DNA of 64,000 nt from Hydrogenovibrio marinus (GCF_013340845.1 NZ_AP020335.1:620001-684000), one strand, 5' to 3'; counted from the stretch's first letter, positions 28,944-38,359 are shown. Made by a program: numbers and translations. Notes: generated from the letters alone by a model not told the origin.

Positions 28944-30020
28944 ATGGTTTTTCATGTGCCTACAAAGAGTTTTAACTTTACAGTTCCTATGACAAATAGC
29001 CCCCCTTTAGTTTGTATTTGCATGCCTACCTATAATTCGGAAAAAACAATTGGTTCAACATTGGAATCGATTCTAAATCAAACTTATTCAAATTTTATTG
29101 TCAAAATATCTGACAATGCATCTACTGATAGAACATTAGAAATTATTCGGTCATATCAAGACCCTAGAATTAGTATTTTTACAAGTGACAAAAATATTGG
29201 TGGAGAAGGAAATTTTAACCGCTGTATCGAATTGTCAGAAGGAGAGTATACTGCTATCTTTCACTCCGACGATATCTATGATCCTAGAATGCTCCAAGAG
29301 CAGGTTTCATTTATGGAGAAAGAGCCTTCAGCAGGGGCTGTTTTCACTGAGGCAAGGGTTATCGATGAAGCCGATAAAAGAATTGGCTATATCAAGTTGC
29401 CAAAGATTTCTACTCATGAAAGCTCTAGCCTATATGGCTTTGAAACTCTTTTCAAAGCAGTTCTAAAGCATTCCAACTTTTTTATCTGTCCAAGTTTTAT
29501 GGTTAGGACAAGTGTTTATAAACATGAAGTTGTTTGTTGGAAGGGGGAACAGTTCAGGTCTAGTGCAGATTTAGATGTTTGGCTTAGAATCTTGAGTAAA
29601 AACAAAATAGGTCATATAGCTAAACCTTTGATCCACTATCGGCTTAGCAATTTGCAGGGTTCAGCCTCTATCAGGAAAGGTGTAGAAGAAGCTGACTTTT
29701 TTTTGGTTATAAACCACTATTTGGCAAAAAAAGAAGTACAAGAACTCTTAGGTAAGCATGATGGTCTGAATTACAGAGATCTTGTAAGAAGAGACCATGT
29801 TATGAGAGCAATAAATTTATTTTTGTCAGGCAGAGAGCAAGAGTCAGGTAATCTTCTAGGAAAAGTCTTTTCTTGGGAAATGTTTCAAAGATCTTGCCAG
29901 TCTAAAAAGGGTGTCATTACTTTGATAGGGGCGCTTTATCTGAAGTTTATTTTGTTTTTTAAGCTAAGAAGGTTTGGCGCAGTCTCTCTAGACGCCATTA
30001 AGTCTAGATTTAACAAGTGA
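28944..30020 (+). CDS. GT2 family glycosyltransferase
   Basis: The 358-residue enzyme has an N-terminal GT-A domain: VCICMPTYNSEKTIGSTLESIL, ISDNASTDRT, and the DXD-like HSDDIYDP, then SADLDVWLRI. It probably adds one residue of the O unit. The ATG at 28944 has AGAGA upstream; ATG 28990 would also keep the whole domain. It stands 77 bases after wzx and 12 before wzy. Donor unknown. Confidence 0.87.
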   Translation: MVFHVPTKSFNFTVPMTNSPPLVCICMPTYNSEKTIGSTLESILNQTYSNFIVKISDNASTDRTLEIIRSYQDPRISIFTSDKNIGGEGNFNRCIELSEGEYTAIFHSDDIYDPRMLQEQVSFMEKEPSAGAVFTEARVIDEADKRIGYIKLPKISTHESSSLYGFETLFKAVLKHSNFFICPSFMVRTSVYKHEVVCWKGEQFRSSADLDVWLRILSKNKIGHIAKPLIHYRLSNLQGSASIRKGVEEADFFLVINHYLAKKEVQELLGKHDGLNYRDLVRRDHVMRAINLFLSGREQESGNLLGKVFSWEMFQRSCQSKKGVITLIGALYLKFILFFKLRRFGAVSLDAIKSRFNK

Positions 30021-30528
30021 AAGATTGTCATTGTGTATAGTCAAAACTCCTCTAGATTAGCGCTAAATTTATCATTATCAATATTGCTTCTAACAACAGT
30101 CTTTTCGTGGTTTCTCTTTCCTATTTTGGTGAAGTTTCTTGCCCCTTTTGCATTTAGGCTTGGATTCATTCTAATTTTTTCGATGGCTATCATCATAAAT
30201 TTTAAATACAGTACTGCAAATAAGCTTACTTTTTCGAAAGAAGAGAGACTTTTGTTTTTGTTTTGGGTGGGGTATTTGTGTACTTTGACTGTAGCAACTA
30301 TTATTGCTAATGATTTATATGCCTATATACAGCTTTCAAGTAGGATACTTAAAGTATTATTCTTTGTTTTTTTATTGTTTTATATTGATAAGACTTACAT
30401 CTATAAAATATTTTCAATTTATGCAAACCTGATGTCTGTGATAGTTATTATGGCAATCATTGAACTGGTCTAATGGAAACGGACACTTCAATGAGAGACA
30501 ATAGATGTTGTCGAATCTAGGAGTGGTT

Positions 30529-30819
30529 ATGAATCAGAAGCGAGTTTATAAAACTTACACCAAAGAATTTAAACAAGAAGCGGTCGCGCTTGTCACTGAA
30601 CAAGGTTATAGCGTTGCTGAAGCGGCGCAAGCGCTAGGCGTTAATCCAAACTTGCTTTACAAGTGGAAAGACAAGCTTGAAGCGCAAACCAATGGTGCGG
30701 CCTTAAGCGATAATGAGCGTGAAGAACTCAAAAAGCTGCGAGCTGAAAACAAGCGGCTTCGAATGGAAAAAGACATTTTAAAAAAGGCCTCAGCCTTCTT
30801 CGCCCGAGAAATGCACTAG
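30529..30819 (+). CDS. IS3-family transposase OrfA (copy 1)
   Basis: A 96-residue helix-turn-helix protein of the IS3/IS911 type: KTYTKEFKQEAVAL, then SVAEAAQALGVNPNLLYKWK, followed by a leucine-zipper-like segment LKKLRAENKRLRMEKDILKK. It binds the IS ends. I chose ATG 30529, which has AGGAG 6 bases upstream, over ATG 30505. The frameshift heptamer A_AAA_AAG at 30780-30786 near its end lets ribosomes move into the orfB frame to make the OrfAB transposase. Confidence 0.93.
   Translation: MNQKRVYKTYTKEFKQEAVALVTEQGYSVAEAAQALGVNPNLLYKWKDKLEAQTNGAALSDNEREELKKLRAENKRLRMEKDILKKASAFFAREMH
30780..30786 (+). other. programmed -1 frameshift site of the IS
   Basis: The heptamer A_AAA_AAG in the orfA frame is the standard IS3-family slippery site. 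A -1 shift here continues as GLSLLRPRNALGF in the orfB frame, which has no stop before its end at 31691. The same site is at 41093-41099 in copy 2. Confidence 0.8.
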
Positions 30820-30839
30820 GATTTGAGTTTATCCATACG

Positions 30840-31691
30840 TTGGCGCAAGAAGGCTACTCGGTTAAATTAAGCTGTAAGGTGATGAGTTTTAGCCGCTCCG
30901 GCTATTACGATTGGATCAAGCGTCCCAAGGCTATTATTACCGAAGAACAACTGCGACTGTATCGGCGAGCTAAAGCCCTTTTTATAGCCAGTCGAAACAG
31001 TCTCGGTTCACGAGAACTGATGAAGCGATTACGTAAAGAAGGCTTTAAGGTTGGGCGCCACAAAGTCATCAAGTTAATGGAAATCTTAAACCTAAAGGTT
31101 GAACAGCGTGTTGCATTCAAAGTCACCACAAAACGGGACCCAAGCCACGCTGTGGCAGATAACCTTGTGAACATGGACTTTAACCCCACAGGCATGAATC
31201 AAGTGTGGGCCGGTGATATCACCTATTTAAAAACCGCACAGGGTTGGCTATACCTGAGCGTGGTGATGGACTTGTACTCACGCCGGATTATCGGTTGGTC
31301 AATCAGCCCGCGCATGACCACCGAACTCGTGCTTGAGTCGCTCAAGCAAGCCTACTGGCTTAGAAAGCCGCCCAAAGGGGTGATCTTCCATAGTGATCGT
31401 GGATCACAATACACCAGTGACGCATTTAGAGCGCAGCTGAAACAATTCAAAATCCGAGCCTCAATGGGCGATGTTGGCGCGTGTTGGGATAATGCCGTGG
31501 TTGAAAGGTTCTTTGGCAGTTTAAAGCATGACTGGCTGCTCAAAGTACATCAACCTAACCATGAGCATATGATTGACGATGTGAAAGCGTATATGCGTTA
31601 TTACAACTTAGAAAGGCTTCATACAAGCAATGGTGACATGAGTCCTATTGAATATGAAAATTATAAACGTGATGTGTCCGAAATTGCTTGA
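30840..31691 (+). CDS. IS3-family transposase OrfB (copy 1)
   Basis: The rve-type integrase catalytic domain, 283 residues from the first TTG, but the frame is open back to the slippery site at 30786 and it is mainly expected as the C-terminal part of OrfAB. DDE motif residues are visible: WAGDITYLKT (Asp), FHSDRGSQYTS (Asp) and the WDNAVVERFFGSLK Glu. An N-terminal HTH_21-like stretch, SRSGYYDW, is present. No defect is seen, so the element is probably active. Confidence 0.94.
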   Translation: MAQEGYSVKLSCKVMSFSRSGYYDWIKRPKAIITEEQLRLYRRAKALFIASRNSLGSRELMKRLRKEGFKVGRHKVIKLMEILNLKVEQRVAFKVTTKRDPSHAVADNLVNMDFNPTGMNQVWAGDITYLKTAQGWLYLSVVMDLYSRRIIGWSISPRMTTELVLESLKQAYWLRKPPKGVIFHSDRGSQYTSDAFRAQLKQFKIRASMGDVGACWDNAVVERFFGSLKHDWLLKVHQPNHEHMIDDVKAYMRYYNLERLHTSNGDMSPIEYENYKRDVSEIA

Positions 31692-32523
31692 CCAGTACAT
31701 TATGGTTTGTCTCCGCTATATGCTCCCTTTCCACTTTTCAGAATTCAAGGCTTTGCGGAAGAACCAGGCACCTTCGCATTTAGCTTAATGCCCGCACTTT
31801 TTTGGACACTTTATGTTAATAAGTCAGTCGTACGCTCTGTAATACTTGCAATTGGTATATTGGGTTCACTCTCATTAGGTGTTGGTGTGTTACTAATTGT
31901 TTTGTTACCGTTGATAATTAAAGTAATGCACAAGTTTTTAGTTTCCAGCGTTATTTTGTTTGTTTTGCTAATATTAATAGTTTTGTTTTCATTTGTGCCG
32001 TTGTTGACAGGTGAACCCTTGTTTTATTGGCTTGCCGATAAGTTGATGTATTGGTTTGGCTCTGGTATTAAGTTTAACTTTCCGTATGTTAACCCCCAAA
32101 CAATTTTAGAAAACTCTAAAGAGGCTTCACTAACAGATAGATTGGCGGCTGTAACCGTAGTGTTAAATTATTTATTTCATCATCCTTTTGGAACAGGAGC
32201 TGGTCTTGGTATGACTACTGTGAATTATGCTATAGCAATAGGATTCGCAAATGCAGCCTTAGAGGCGGGCTTTATGGGAGGAGTTTTTTACATAATTATG
32301 TTTTTAATTTTGGCGTGTATGGTATACGTTAAAATCTGGAAAATGGCGAAGTTTTCGACGGATGAGAAAATGATTATAGCAATAGGATTAAGTGTTCTTA
32401 CTTGTATTGTAATGGGTTTGCAACGTCAACAGCCGGACTTAAGTTTTTGGCATATGTGGATATATGCTTCATTTCTATATCTAACCATGAAGGCAAAAAG
32501 TGAAGAGAATGCAAGGGAGACAT

Positions 32524-32643
32524 GTGAAAGAATACATAAATTATAAACTAGCTAAGATTATATGGTCGTTTTTTATACTTCTTCTGCTAATTTTCTATGC
32601 AGCTAATGGAACTAATTTTTTATATGGTTCAGGTTTCAGATAG
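32524..32643 (+). CDS. small membrane ORF, possibly a gene remnant
   Basis: A 39-residue frame beginning at GTG 32524 with AGGGAG 5 bases upstream, overlapping the end of wzy by 23 bases. It encodes a basic N terminus and one hydrophobic segment (IIWSFFILLLLIFYA), like a signal anchor. A frame offset by one continues for about 30 codons more (VSDSKVYLDPILISRK), which suggests the 5' end of a gene ruined by a frameshift and deletion. The 149 bases to the next gene hold nothing else recognised. Confidence 0.35.
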   Translation: MKEYINYKLAKIIWSFFILLLLIFYAANGTNFLYGSGFR

Positions 32644-32791
32644 CAAAGTATATTTAGATCCTATTTTAATCTCAAGAAAATGTTCTTTGGAGCCACAGCT
32701 TCTGTTTACTATTGTGTTTGTTCATATATCCAGTGTCAAAAAATGAATGGCTAGTGTAGTGTTTTGAAGATCATGAGGTATTTCAACAACG

Positions 32792-33838
32792 ATGGCAAAA
32801 TTTTTTTTAAATGCATATAACGTGCACACTGGCGGTGGAAAGGTGCTGCTTGAAAGTCTGATCGCGGTAATGCCAGAAAACTTAAGTGTAGTGATGTTGT
32901 TAGATACTAGGATGGAAGTGTCTAATGAGCTGATTAAAGAGAATGTCTCTATCAAGAGAGTTCCTGCCTCAATTTTACAAAGGCTTAAAGCCGAGATTTG
33001 GTTAAAAAGAAACGTACTGTCAGATGATTTGGTTCTCAATTTTGGCAATTTACCACCATTATTTCGCTTAAAAGGTAAGGTTGTCGTTTTCCTTCAGAAT
33101 AGATTTTTAGTAGACAAGTTCGACTATTCTTTTTTCTCATTGAAAACTAAGTTAAGGTTGTATGTAGAAGCCTTATGGCTAGTTAAGAAGGTAAAAAATG
33201 TAGATGAGTTTATTGTTCAAACTCTTTCAATGAAGCGGTTATTGAAAAAGAGAGTGAACGAGAGTGTTAAGGTTAAAGAAGTTTCTTTTGTTAACGTCGC
33301 ATCGAAAGGCGAAGCATCGGCATTCTTAGGTAATGAGTGTAATAAAACAGACTTTTTTTATCCAGCGTCGGGAGAGCCACATAAAAATCATAAGTTATTA
33401 ATTGAGGCGTGGTGTTTATTATCTAAAGAGGGTTTTTTTCCATCGCTACTATTGACGTTGGAAAGAGAAAAATTCAAAGAATTGTGTGCGTGGATAGATG
33501 AGAAGGTTTCTGAATATAATCTAGGTGTTAAAAACCTGGGGGGATTGACGCATGAAGAAACATATGACAATTACCGCACCAGTAAAGCGCTGATTTTCCC
33601 ATCAAAATTTGAATCGTTTGGTTTGCCATTATTAGAAGCCAGTCAAATAGGGTTGCCGATTTTGGCTCCGGAATTAGATTATGTTAGAGATGTTGTGGAT
33701 CCTTTACAATCATTTGATCCAGACTCTGAGGTTTCCGTGGCAAGGGCCGTGAAGCGTTTTTTATATGTAACTTCTCCTTCAACTAGAGTTCAAACGGCAG
33801 AGTATTTTTTACAATCAATTTTATTTGGCAACAAATAG
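32792..33838 (+). CDS. GT4/GT1-like family glycosyltransferase
   Basis: The 348-residue GT-B enzyme has AYNVHTGGGKVLLESL near the N terminus, FFYPASGEPHKNHKLLIEAW at the start of the C-terminal domain and the donor-binding FPSKFESFGLPLLEASQIGLP. It probably adds one residue of the O unit. It follows the broken wzy after a 245-base stretch that includes a probable gene remnant. Sugar specificity is unknown. Confidence 0.87.
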   Translation: MAKFFLNAYNVHTGGGKVLLESLIAVMPENLSVVMLLDTRMEVSNELIKENVSIKRVPASILQRLKAEIWLKRNVLSDDLVLNFGNLPPLFRLKGKVVVFLQNRFLVDKFDYSFFSLKTKLRLYVEALWLVKKVKNVDEFIVQTLSMKRLLKKRVNESVKVKEVSFVNVASKGEASAFLGNECNKTDFFYPASGEPHKNHKLLIEAWCLLSKEGFFPSLLLTLEREKFKELCAWIDEKVSEYNLGVKNLGGLTHEETYDNYRTSKALIFPSKFESFGLPLLEASQIGLPILAPELDYVRDVVDPLQSFDPDSEVSVARAVKRFLYVTSPSTRVQTAEYFLQSILFGNK

Positions 33839-33947
33839 TGCAGAAGTGCTGGTTGAGTAACGATTTTTTTCGTTGTTAAGCTTATCTGTTCGTTTTGAGT
33901 AGTATTGTGATTTAGAAGCATAACCTATGTTTAAAAGGATTCTATAA

Positions 33948-34802
33948 ATGAGAGTGTTGGTTATTGGGGCTAGTGGAATGATTGGAAGCACTATTTTTCG
34001 TGTGTTAAGCGAAGATGATTCCCTAAGCGTATATGGCGCAGTTAGAAATGCTGATTCTAGGCAGTGCTTTAACGCAGAAGCGAGAGAGAGAATTATAAGT
34101 AGTGGCGACTTATTGTTTGATAATAACTTAATAAGGTTGATCGAACATACCTCACCAGATGCCATAATAAACTGCGCAGGGGTGACTAAACATCTGCCTG
34201 AATCTTCTGATCCTCTCATATCAATACCAATGAATGCCGTGTTTCCCCATAAATTGGAAAGCATGTGTAATGTGGCAAGTGCTAGGCTTGTACATATAAG
34301 TACAGATTGTGTTTTTTCAGGACGTGCCGGTAATTATACGGAAGAAGATGTAACCGATAGTGTTGATTTATATGGTAGGTCAAAAGCACTAGGTGAGGTG
34401 GTTGGCAAAAACTCAGTGACTTTGAGAACATCTACTATTGGTCATGAGTTCTCAAGTACATATGGATTGCTTGAGTGGTTTTTAGCACAAGAAGGCCTGT
34501 GCTACGGTTATGCAAAAGCATATTTTTCAGGGCTTCCTACAGTTGTATTTGCTGAGATCATTCGAGATCAAGTTCTTCCAAATTCCAACCTAACTGGGTT
34601 GTATAATGTGGCTGCTAAAAGGATTTCAAAATTTGATTTATTGAATATGATTGCTGATGTGTATAAAAAGACGATAGAAATTATACCTAATAACGAGTTT
34701 TCTATTGATAGAAGTCTGGATGCTGGAAAGTTCTTGAGAGATACAGGGTATTCAGCTCCTGAATGGCAAGATATGATTGATACAATGTACAAGTTTAAAT
34801 AA
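33948..34802 (+). CDS. wbvR: RmlD-like 4-reductase, UDP-L-QuiNAc pathway (WbvR-like)
   Basis: The 284-residue RmlD-type SDR has GASGMIGSTIFRVL, the STDCVFSG serine/threonine segment and YGRSKALGE with Tyr-x3-Lys. Set with the next two genes, it matches the WbvB-WbvR-WbvD route of Vibrio cholerae O37, in which WbvR reduces C4 on the way to UDP-N-acetyl-L-quinovosamine. The longer FnlB/WbjC reductase (about 370 residues) of UDP-L-FucNAc synthesis is absent, which favours L-QuiNAc over L-FucNAc. Confidence 0.75.
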   Translation: MRVLVIGASGMIGSTIFRVLSEDDSLSVYGAVRNADSRQCFNAEARERIISSGDLLFDNNLIRLIEHTSPDAIINCAGVTKHLPESSDPLISIPMNAVFPHKLESMCNVASARLVHISTDCVFSGRAGNYTEEDVTDSVDLYGRSKALGEVVGKNSVTLRTSTIGHEFSSTYGLLEWFLAQEGLCYGYAKAYFSGLPTVVFAEIIRDQVLPNSNLTGLYNVAAKRISKFDLLNMIADVYKKTIEIIPNNEFSIDRSLDAGKFLRDTGYSAPEWQDMIDTMYKFK

Positions 34803-34814
34803 ATGGTCGGTTCA

Positions 34815-35828
34815 ATGTTTGAAAATAAGGTTTTAATGATTACTGGCGGCACGGGGTCTTTTGGGAAAGCCGTTTTAAAAAGGTTCCTGAACACGAATGT
34901 AAAAGAAATTCGAATATTCAGTAGAGATGAAAAAAAGCAAGAGGATATGCGAATTTCCTTTGCCAATGAAAAACTCAAATTTTACATTGGGGATGTTAGG
35001 GATCCTGGAAGTATTAGCCAAGCAATGGTTGGTGTGGATTATGTATTTCATGCGGCAGCCTTGAAACAGGTTCCTTCTTGTGAATTTTATCCAATGGAAG
35101 CTGTGAAAACAAATGTAATAGGCACTGAAAATGTTCTGAGTGCCGCCGTAGCTAATGATGTAAAACGCGTTGTCGTTCTTAGTACAGATAAAGCTGTTTA
35201 CCCTATCAATGCAATGGGAATCTCTAAAGCAATGGCTGAAAAGGTAGTTGTCGCAAAGTCCAGAACGGTTAGCAATGGTGGACCAGTTTTATGCTGTACG
35301 AGATATGGCAATGTTATGGCCTCTAGAGGATCAGTGATTCCTTTGTTTGTTAATCAAATAAAGTCTGGCGAACCCTTGACAATAACAGATCCGTCAATGA
35401 CCCGTTTTCTGATGTCTTTGGAGGAGTCTGTAGACCTTGTTTTACATGCATTCAAAAATGGGCAGCAAGGTGACATTTTTGTTCAAAAAGCTCCTGCATC
35501 TACTATTGAAGACCTTGCGAGTGCGTTGATTCAGTTGTTTGATAAGCATGTCTGTACTATAAAAACAATAGGAACACGGCATGGGGAAAAGTTGTTTGAA
35601 TCTCTGATTTCCAGAGAGGAAATGGCCAAAGCGGAAGATATGGGAAGGTATTACCGTATACCTGCTGATAATCGAGATTTGAACTACAACAAATATTTTG
35701 TAGAGGGCGAAACTGATATCTCGAGCCTGGATGATTATACTTCTCACAATACGGTACGCTTGACTGTTGATGAGGTTAAAAAGGTTTTACTAAATTTGGA
35801 TTACATTAAGGAAGAACTTGATGCTTAA
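34815..35828 (+). CDS. wbvB: UDP-GlcNAc 4,6-dehydratase/5-epimerase (WbjB/WbvB/FnlA type)
   Basis: It converts UDP-GlcNAc to UDP-2-acetamido-2,6-dideoxy-L-arabino-4-hexulose. The 337-residue product has ITGGTGSFGKAVLKRFL, STDKAVYPINAMGISKAMAE with the catalytic Met/Lys type of the CapE/FlaA1 family, and RYGNVMASRGS. I start at ATG 34815, which gives the family's usual N terminus (MFENKVLMITGG); ATG 34803 adds four residues and no better ribosome site. It overlaps the next gene by 8 bases. Confidence 0.9.
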   Translation: MFENKVLMITGGTGSFGKAVLKRFLNTNVKEIRIFSRDEKKQEDMRISFANEKLKFYIGDVRDPGSISQAMVGVDYVFHAAALKQVPSCEFYPMEAVKTNVIGTENVLSAAVANDVKRVVVLSTDKAVYPINAMGISKAMAEKVVVAKSRTVSNGGPVLCCTRYGNVMASRGSVIPLFVNQIKSGEPLTITDPSMTRFLMSLEESVDLVLHAFKNGQQGDIFVQKAPASTIEDLASALIQLFDKHVCTIKTIGTRHGEKLFESLISREEMAKAEDMGRYYRIPADNRDLNYNKYFVEGETDISSLDDYTSHNTVRLTVDEVKKVLLNLDYIKEELDA

Positions 35829-36945
35829 AGTTATGACGATTGTTGGGACAAGACCGGAAATTATAAAAATGTCCATGGTAATTTCGGAGTTTGATAAGCA
35901 CACTCATCATGTACTTGTTCACACTGGACAGAATTACGATTATGAATTAAATCAACTGTTTTTTGAAGACTTAGGTATTCGCAAGCCGGATCATTTTCTG
36001 GAAGCCGTAGGAGAAACGGCCGCCCAAACAATAGGGCGGGTTATCGAAAAATCTGATGCAGTAATGGAAAAGGAGCAGCCTGATGCCGTTTTGCTATACG
36101 GTGATACGAACTCCTGTCTTGCAGTTATTGCCGCAAAAAGAAGAAAGATCCCTGTGTTTCATATGGAAGCTGGTAACCGTTGTTTTGACCAAAGGGTTCC
36201 TGAGGAGTTAAACCGTAAAGTTTTGGATCATTTGAGTGATATCAACTTGGTTCTTACTGAGCATGCAAGGAGATATTTGATTGCTGAAGGAATTCGACCT
36301 GAGACAATAATAAAAACAGGAACCCATATGGAGGAAGTGTTGAACCACTACATGCCCAAAATTGAAAGTTCCGATGTTTTAACTCGTATGGACTTGGAGA
36401 GGGATAAATTTTTCATTGTAAGTACTCATAGGGAAGAGAATGTTGACTCTCCAGAGAACTTAAGAGATATGGTTGAGGCATTAAATAAAATTGCAGAGGA
36501 ATATGGTTTTCCTGTGATTGTGTCAACCCATCCTAGAACAAGAAAGCGTTTGGACGAGCTGGAATTGGATAGTTTGAATCCAAATGTGATTTTTATGAAA
36601 CCTTTTGGGTTTTGCGACTATATCAAGCTCCAAATGGAAGCCTTATGCGTTATCTCCGACAGTGGCACCATCACTGAAGAGGCAGCATTGCTAAATTTAC
36701 CGGCAATCATGATCAGAAATGCCCATGAAAGACCAGAAGGTATGGATGTAGGAACTCTGATTATGTCTGGATTAAAAAAAGAGCCAGTGCTGGATAGTAT
36801 AAATATAATTTTATCCCAGCACAAAAGAGGGGTTCAAACTATGAACTCCGTTGAAGATTATAGTGGTGGACCTGTTTCTAAAAAACTACTCAGAATTGTG
36901 ATGAGTTATACAGGGTATATAAATAGAACTGTATGGTCTAAATAG
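35821..36945 (+). CDS. wbvD: UDP-N-acetyl-hexosamine C2 epimerase (WecB/WbvD/FnlC type)
   Basis: The 374-residue GT-B-fold epimerase begins KVMTIVGTRPEIIKMS and contains HTGQNYD, HMEAGNRCFDQRVPEE and SDSGTITEEAALL, the binding residues of non-hydrolysing UDP-GlcNAc 2-epimerases. It catalyses C2 epimerisation in UDP-L-FucNAc/L-QuiNAc synthesis. ATG 35821 follows AAGGAAG; an in-frame TTG precedes it. This closes the three-gene UDP-6-deoxy-L-HexNAc block; a 205-base gap follows. Confidence 0.9.
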   Translation: MLKVMTIVGTRPEIIKMSMVISEFDKHTHHVLVHTGQNYDYELNQLFFEDLGIRKPDHFLEAVGETAAQTIGRVIEKSDAVMEKEQPDAVLLYGDTNSCLAVIAAKRRKIPVFHMEAGNRCFDQRVPEELNRKVLDHLSDINLVLTEHARRYLIAEGIRPETIIKTGTHMEEVLNHYMPKIESSDVLTRMDLERDKFFIVSTHREENVDSPENLRDMVEALNKIAEEYGFPVIVSTHPRTRKRLDELELDSLNPNVIFMKPFGFCDYIKLQMEALCVISDSGTITEEAALLNLPAIMIRNAHERPEGMDVGTLIMSGLKKEPVLDSINIILSQHKRGVQTMNSVEDYSGGPVSKKLLRIVMSYTGYINRTVWSK

Positions 36946-37036
36946 GGTTTGTTCTTGGAATAAGAGCTGAAGGCAAGCTGAGGAAACATAAGGCTTGTCA
37001 GTGCCAGTTTTTACTAGATGTAAAACTCGTCAATAC

Positions 37037-37078
37037 TACGGCTTTGTTTTTTATTCCAAAGTAGCCAGAAAAGCCGTA
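37037..37078 (+). repeat. inverted repeat in the wbvD-GT4 gap
   Basis: TACGGCTTT at 37037-37045 pairs with AAAGCCGTA at 37070-37078 across a 24-base loop, followed by TTTCTTT. It could be a weak terminator within the 205-base gap 36946-37150, which otherwise shows no gene. Confidence 0.3.
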
Positions 37079-37150
37079 TTTCTTTGCTCTATTGCTTTAA
37101 GTATCTAGGGGGGGTTAGGTGCTTAGAGTTAATATGAAGGTTATTACTTA

Positions 37151-38350
37151 ATGAATTTGTTATTGATAATTGATGATTATCTCCCGAAAAGTACTCGTGT
37201 CAGCGCTAAGATGATGCATGAACTGGCTGTAGAGCTCAGAAAAAATGGAAATAATGTAATTGTTTTAACGCCAGGCGATAAGTTGCAAGCCGAGCCTTTG
37301 ATTAAAGAAGTCATCGATGGCATTGATGTATGGCTATTTCGTTCTGGTCCTGTCAAGGATGTTTCTAGAATTAGGCGTTTAATTAATGAATCTATGCTCT
37401 CATATAATGCTTGGAAAGCAATAAGGACAGAGCTAGGTAGCCAGAAAATTGATGGCGTTGTTTATTATTCACCATCCATTTTTTTTGGAGATTTGGTTTT
37501 AAAATTGAAGCAGTACTATGGTTGTAGCGCTTATTTAATTTTAAGAGACATATTTCCTCAGTGGGCAATAGACGAGAAAATTATAGGAGAGCATTCACTT
37601 GTTACCTATTATTTGAGATATTTTGAACGCAAAAGCTACTGTGCTGCAGACAAAATTGGTTTAATGTCGGAAAAGAACATTGAAGTCTTTCAGAATCTAC
37701 ACCCAAGTATTCAAAATATTGAAGTTTTGCATAACTGGGTTGCTGTTGATGAACAGCAAAACGTTCAACCTTATTGGAGAGAGAAGCTAGAGTTACAGAA
37801 TAAAGTGATTCTGCTATATGGAGGTAATATTGGTAAGGCTCAGGATATGCCGAATTTGCTGCGGCTGGCAAGGTCGCTGAAAGATGAGTCAAGAGCTCAT
37901 TTCGTCATAGTTGGTCAGGGCGAAAGCTTTCAAGAAGTTGCAGATTATATTAATAAAGAGGCTTTGATTAATGTGACACTGATGCCTTCAATTTCTCAGA
38001 ATGAGTTTAAGGTACTGTTGTCTGAAGTTGATATCGGTCTTTTCTCGTTAGCTAGTACCCATACTGCGCACAACTTTCCCGGGAAGATTTTAGGATACAT
38101 TGCAAATGATTTACCTATTTTGGGAAGTGTAAATCCAGGCAATGATTTGATGTCTGTTATTAACGACCATAACGCAGGCTCTGTTTTTGAGAATGGGGAT
38201 GATGCAGCCCTGTTGAAAGCTGCAAAAGAGTTAATTCAATCAGATGAGCTGCGCAGGCAGTGCGGTTATAATGCCCGCGCTTTGTTGGATTCGCATTTTT
38301 CAGTTTGTTCGGCTGCAACTAAGATTGTGTTAGCTTTAGAGTCGGAATGA
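37151..38350 (+). CDS. wbuB: GT4 glycosyltransferase, WbuB-like
   Basis: The 399-residue GT-B enzyme (IIDDYLPKSTRVSAKMMHELA at the N terminus; ILLYGGNIGKAQDMPNLLRLA; HNFPGKILGYIANDLPILG) resembles WbuB, which transfers L-FucNAc-type sugars in the E. coli O26 locus. It is followed, as there, by a wbuC-type gene. It probably transfers the UDP-L-6-deoxy-HexNAc made by the three genes upstream. The exact sugar is not determined. Confidence 0.82.
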   Translation: MNLLLIIDDYLPKSTRVSAKMMHELAVELRKNGNNVIVLTPGDKLQAEPLIKEVIDGIDVWLFRSGPVKDVSRIRRLINESMLSYNAWKAIRTELGSQKIDGVVYYSPSIFFGDLVLKLKQYYGCSAYLILRDIFPQWAIDEKIIGEHSLVTYYLRYFERKSYCAADKIGLMSEKNIEVFQNLHPSIQNIEVLHNWVAVDEQQNVQPYWREKLELQNKVILLYGGNIGKAQDMPNLLRLARSLKDESRAHFVIVGQGESFQEVADYINKEALINVTLMPSISQNEFKVLLSEVDIGLFSLASTHTAHNFPGKILGYIANDLPILGSVNPGNDLMSVINDHNAGSVFENGDDAALLKAAKELIQSDELRRQCGYNARALLDSHFSVCSAATKIVLALESE

Positions 38351-38359
38351 TTTATATTT

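Larger units (their letters stand above)
30461..31699 (+). mobile_element. IS3-family insertion sequence, copy 1
   Basis: 1,239 bases, the same length as copy 2 at 40774-42012, with identical encoded proteins. The ends are imperfect inverted repeats over 29 bases (19 matches) with conserved blocks ACTGGTC and CGGACAC. Inside are orfA and orfB in overlapping phase with a -1 slippery site. The flanks (CAT before, TTA after) do not form the 3-base duplication seen at copy 2. It lies inside wzy. Confidence 0.95.
30033..32546 (+). pseudogene. wzy: O-antigen polymerase wzy, interrupted by IS copy 1
   Basis: The coding sequence is in two parts, 30033-30460 and 31700-32546, separated by the 1,239-base IS. 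Joining them without the IS restores one frame: MAII is followed directly by YGLSPLY, giving a 424-residue protein from a GTG start. Both parts are strongly hydrophobic, with about ten predicted membrane segments and the large periplasmic loop around PLFRIQGFAEEPGTF, matching the Wzy/O-antigen ligase layout. As it stands, the N-terminal fragment ends at TAA inside the IS and the C-terminal fragment could start only at TTG 31707. Without polymerase, the cell would be expected to cap LPS with single O units, unless another wzy exists elsewhere. Confidence 0.88.
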
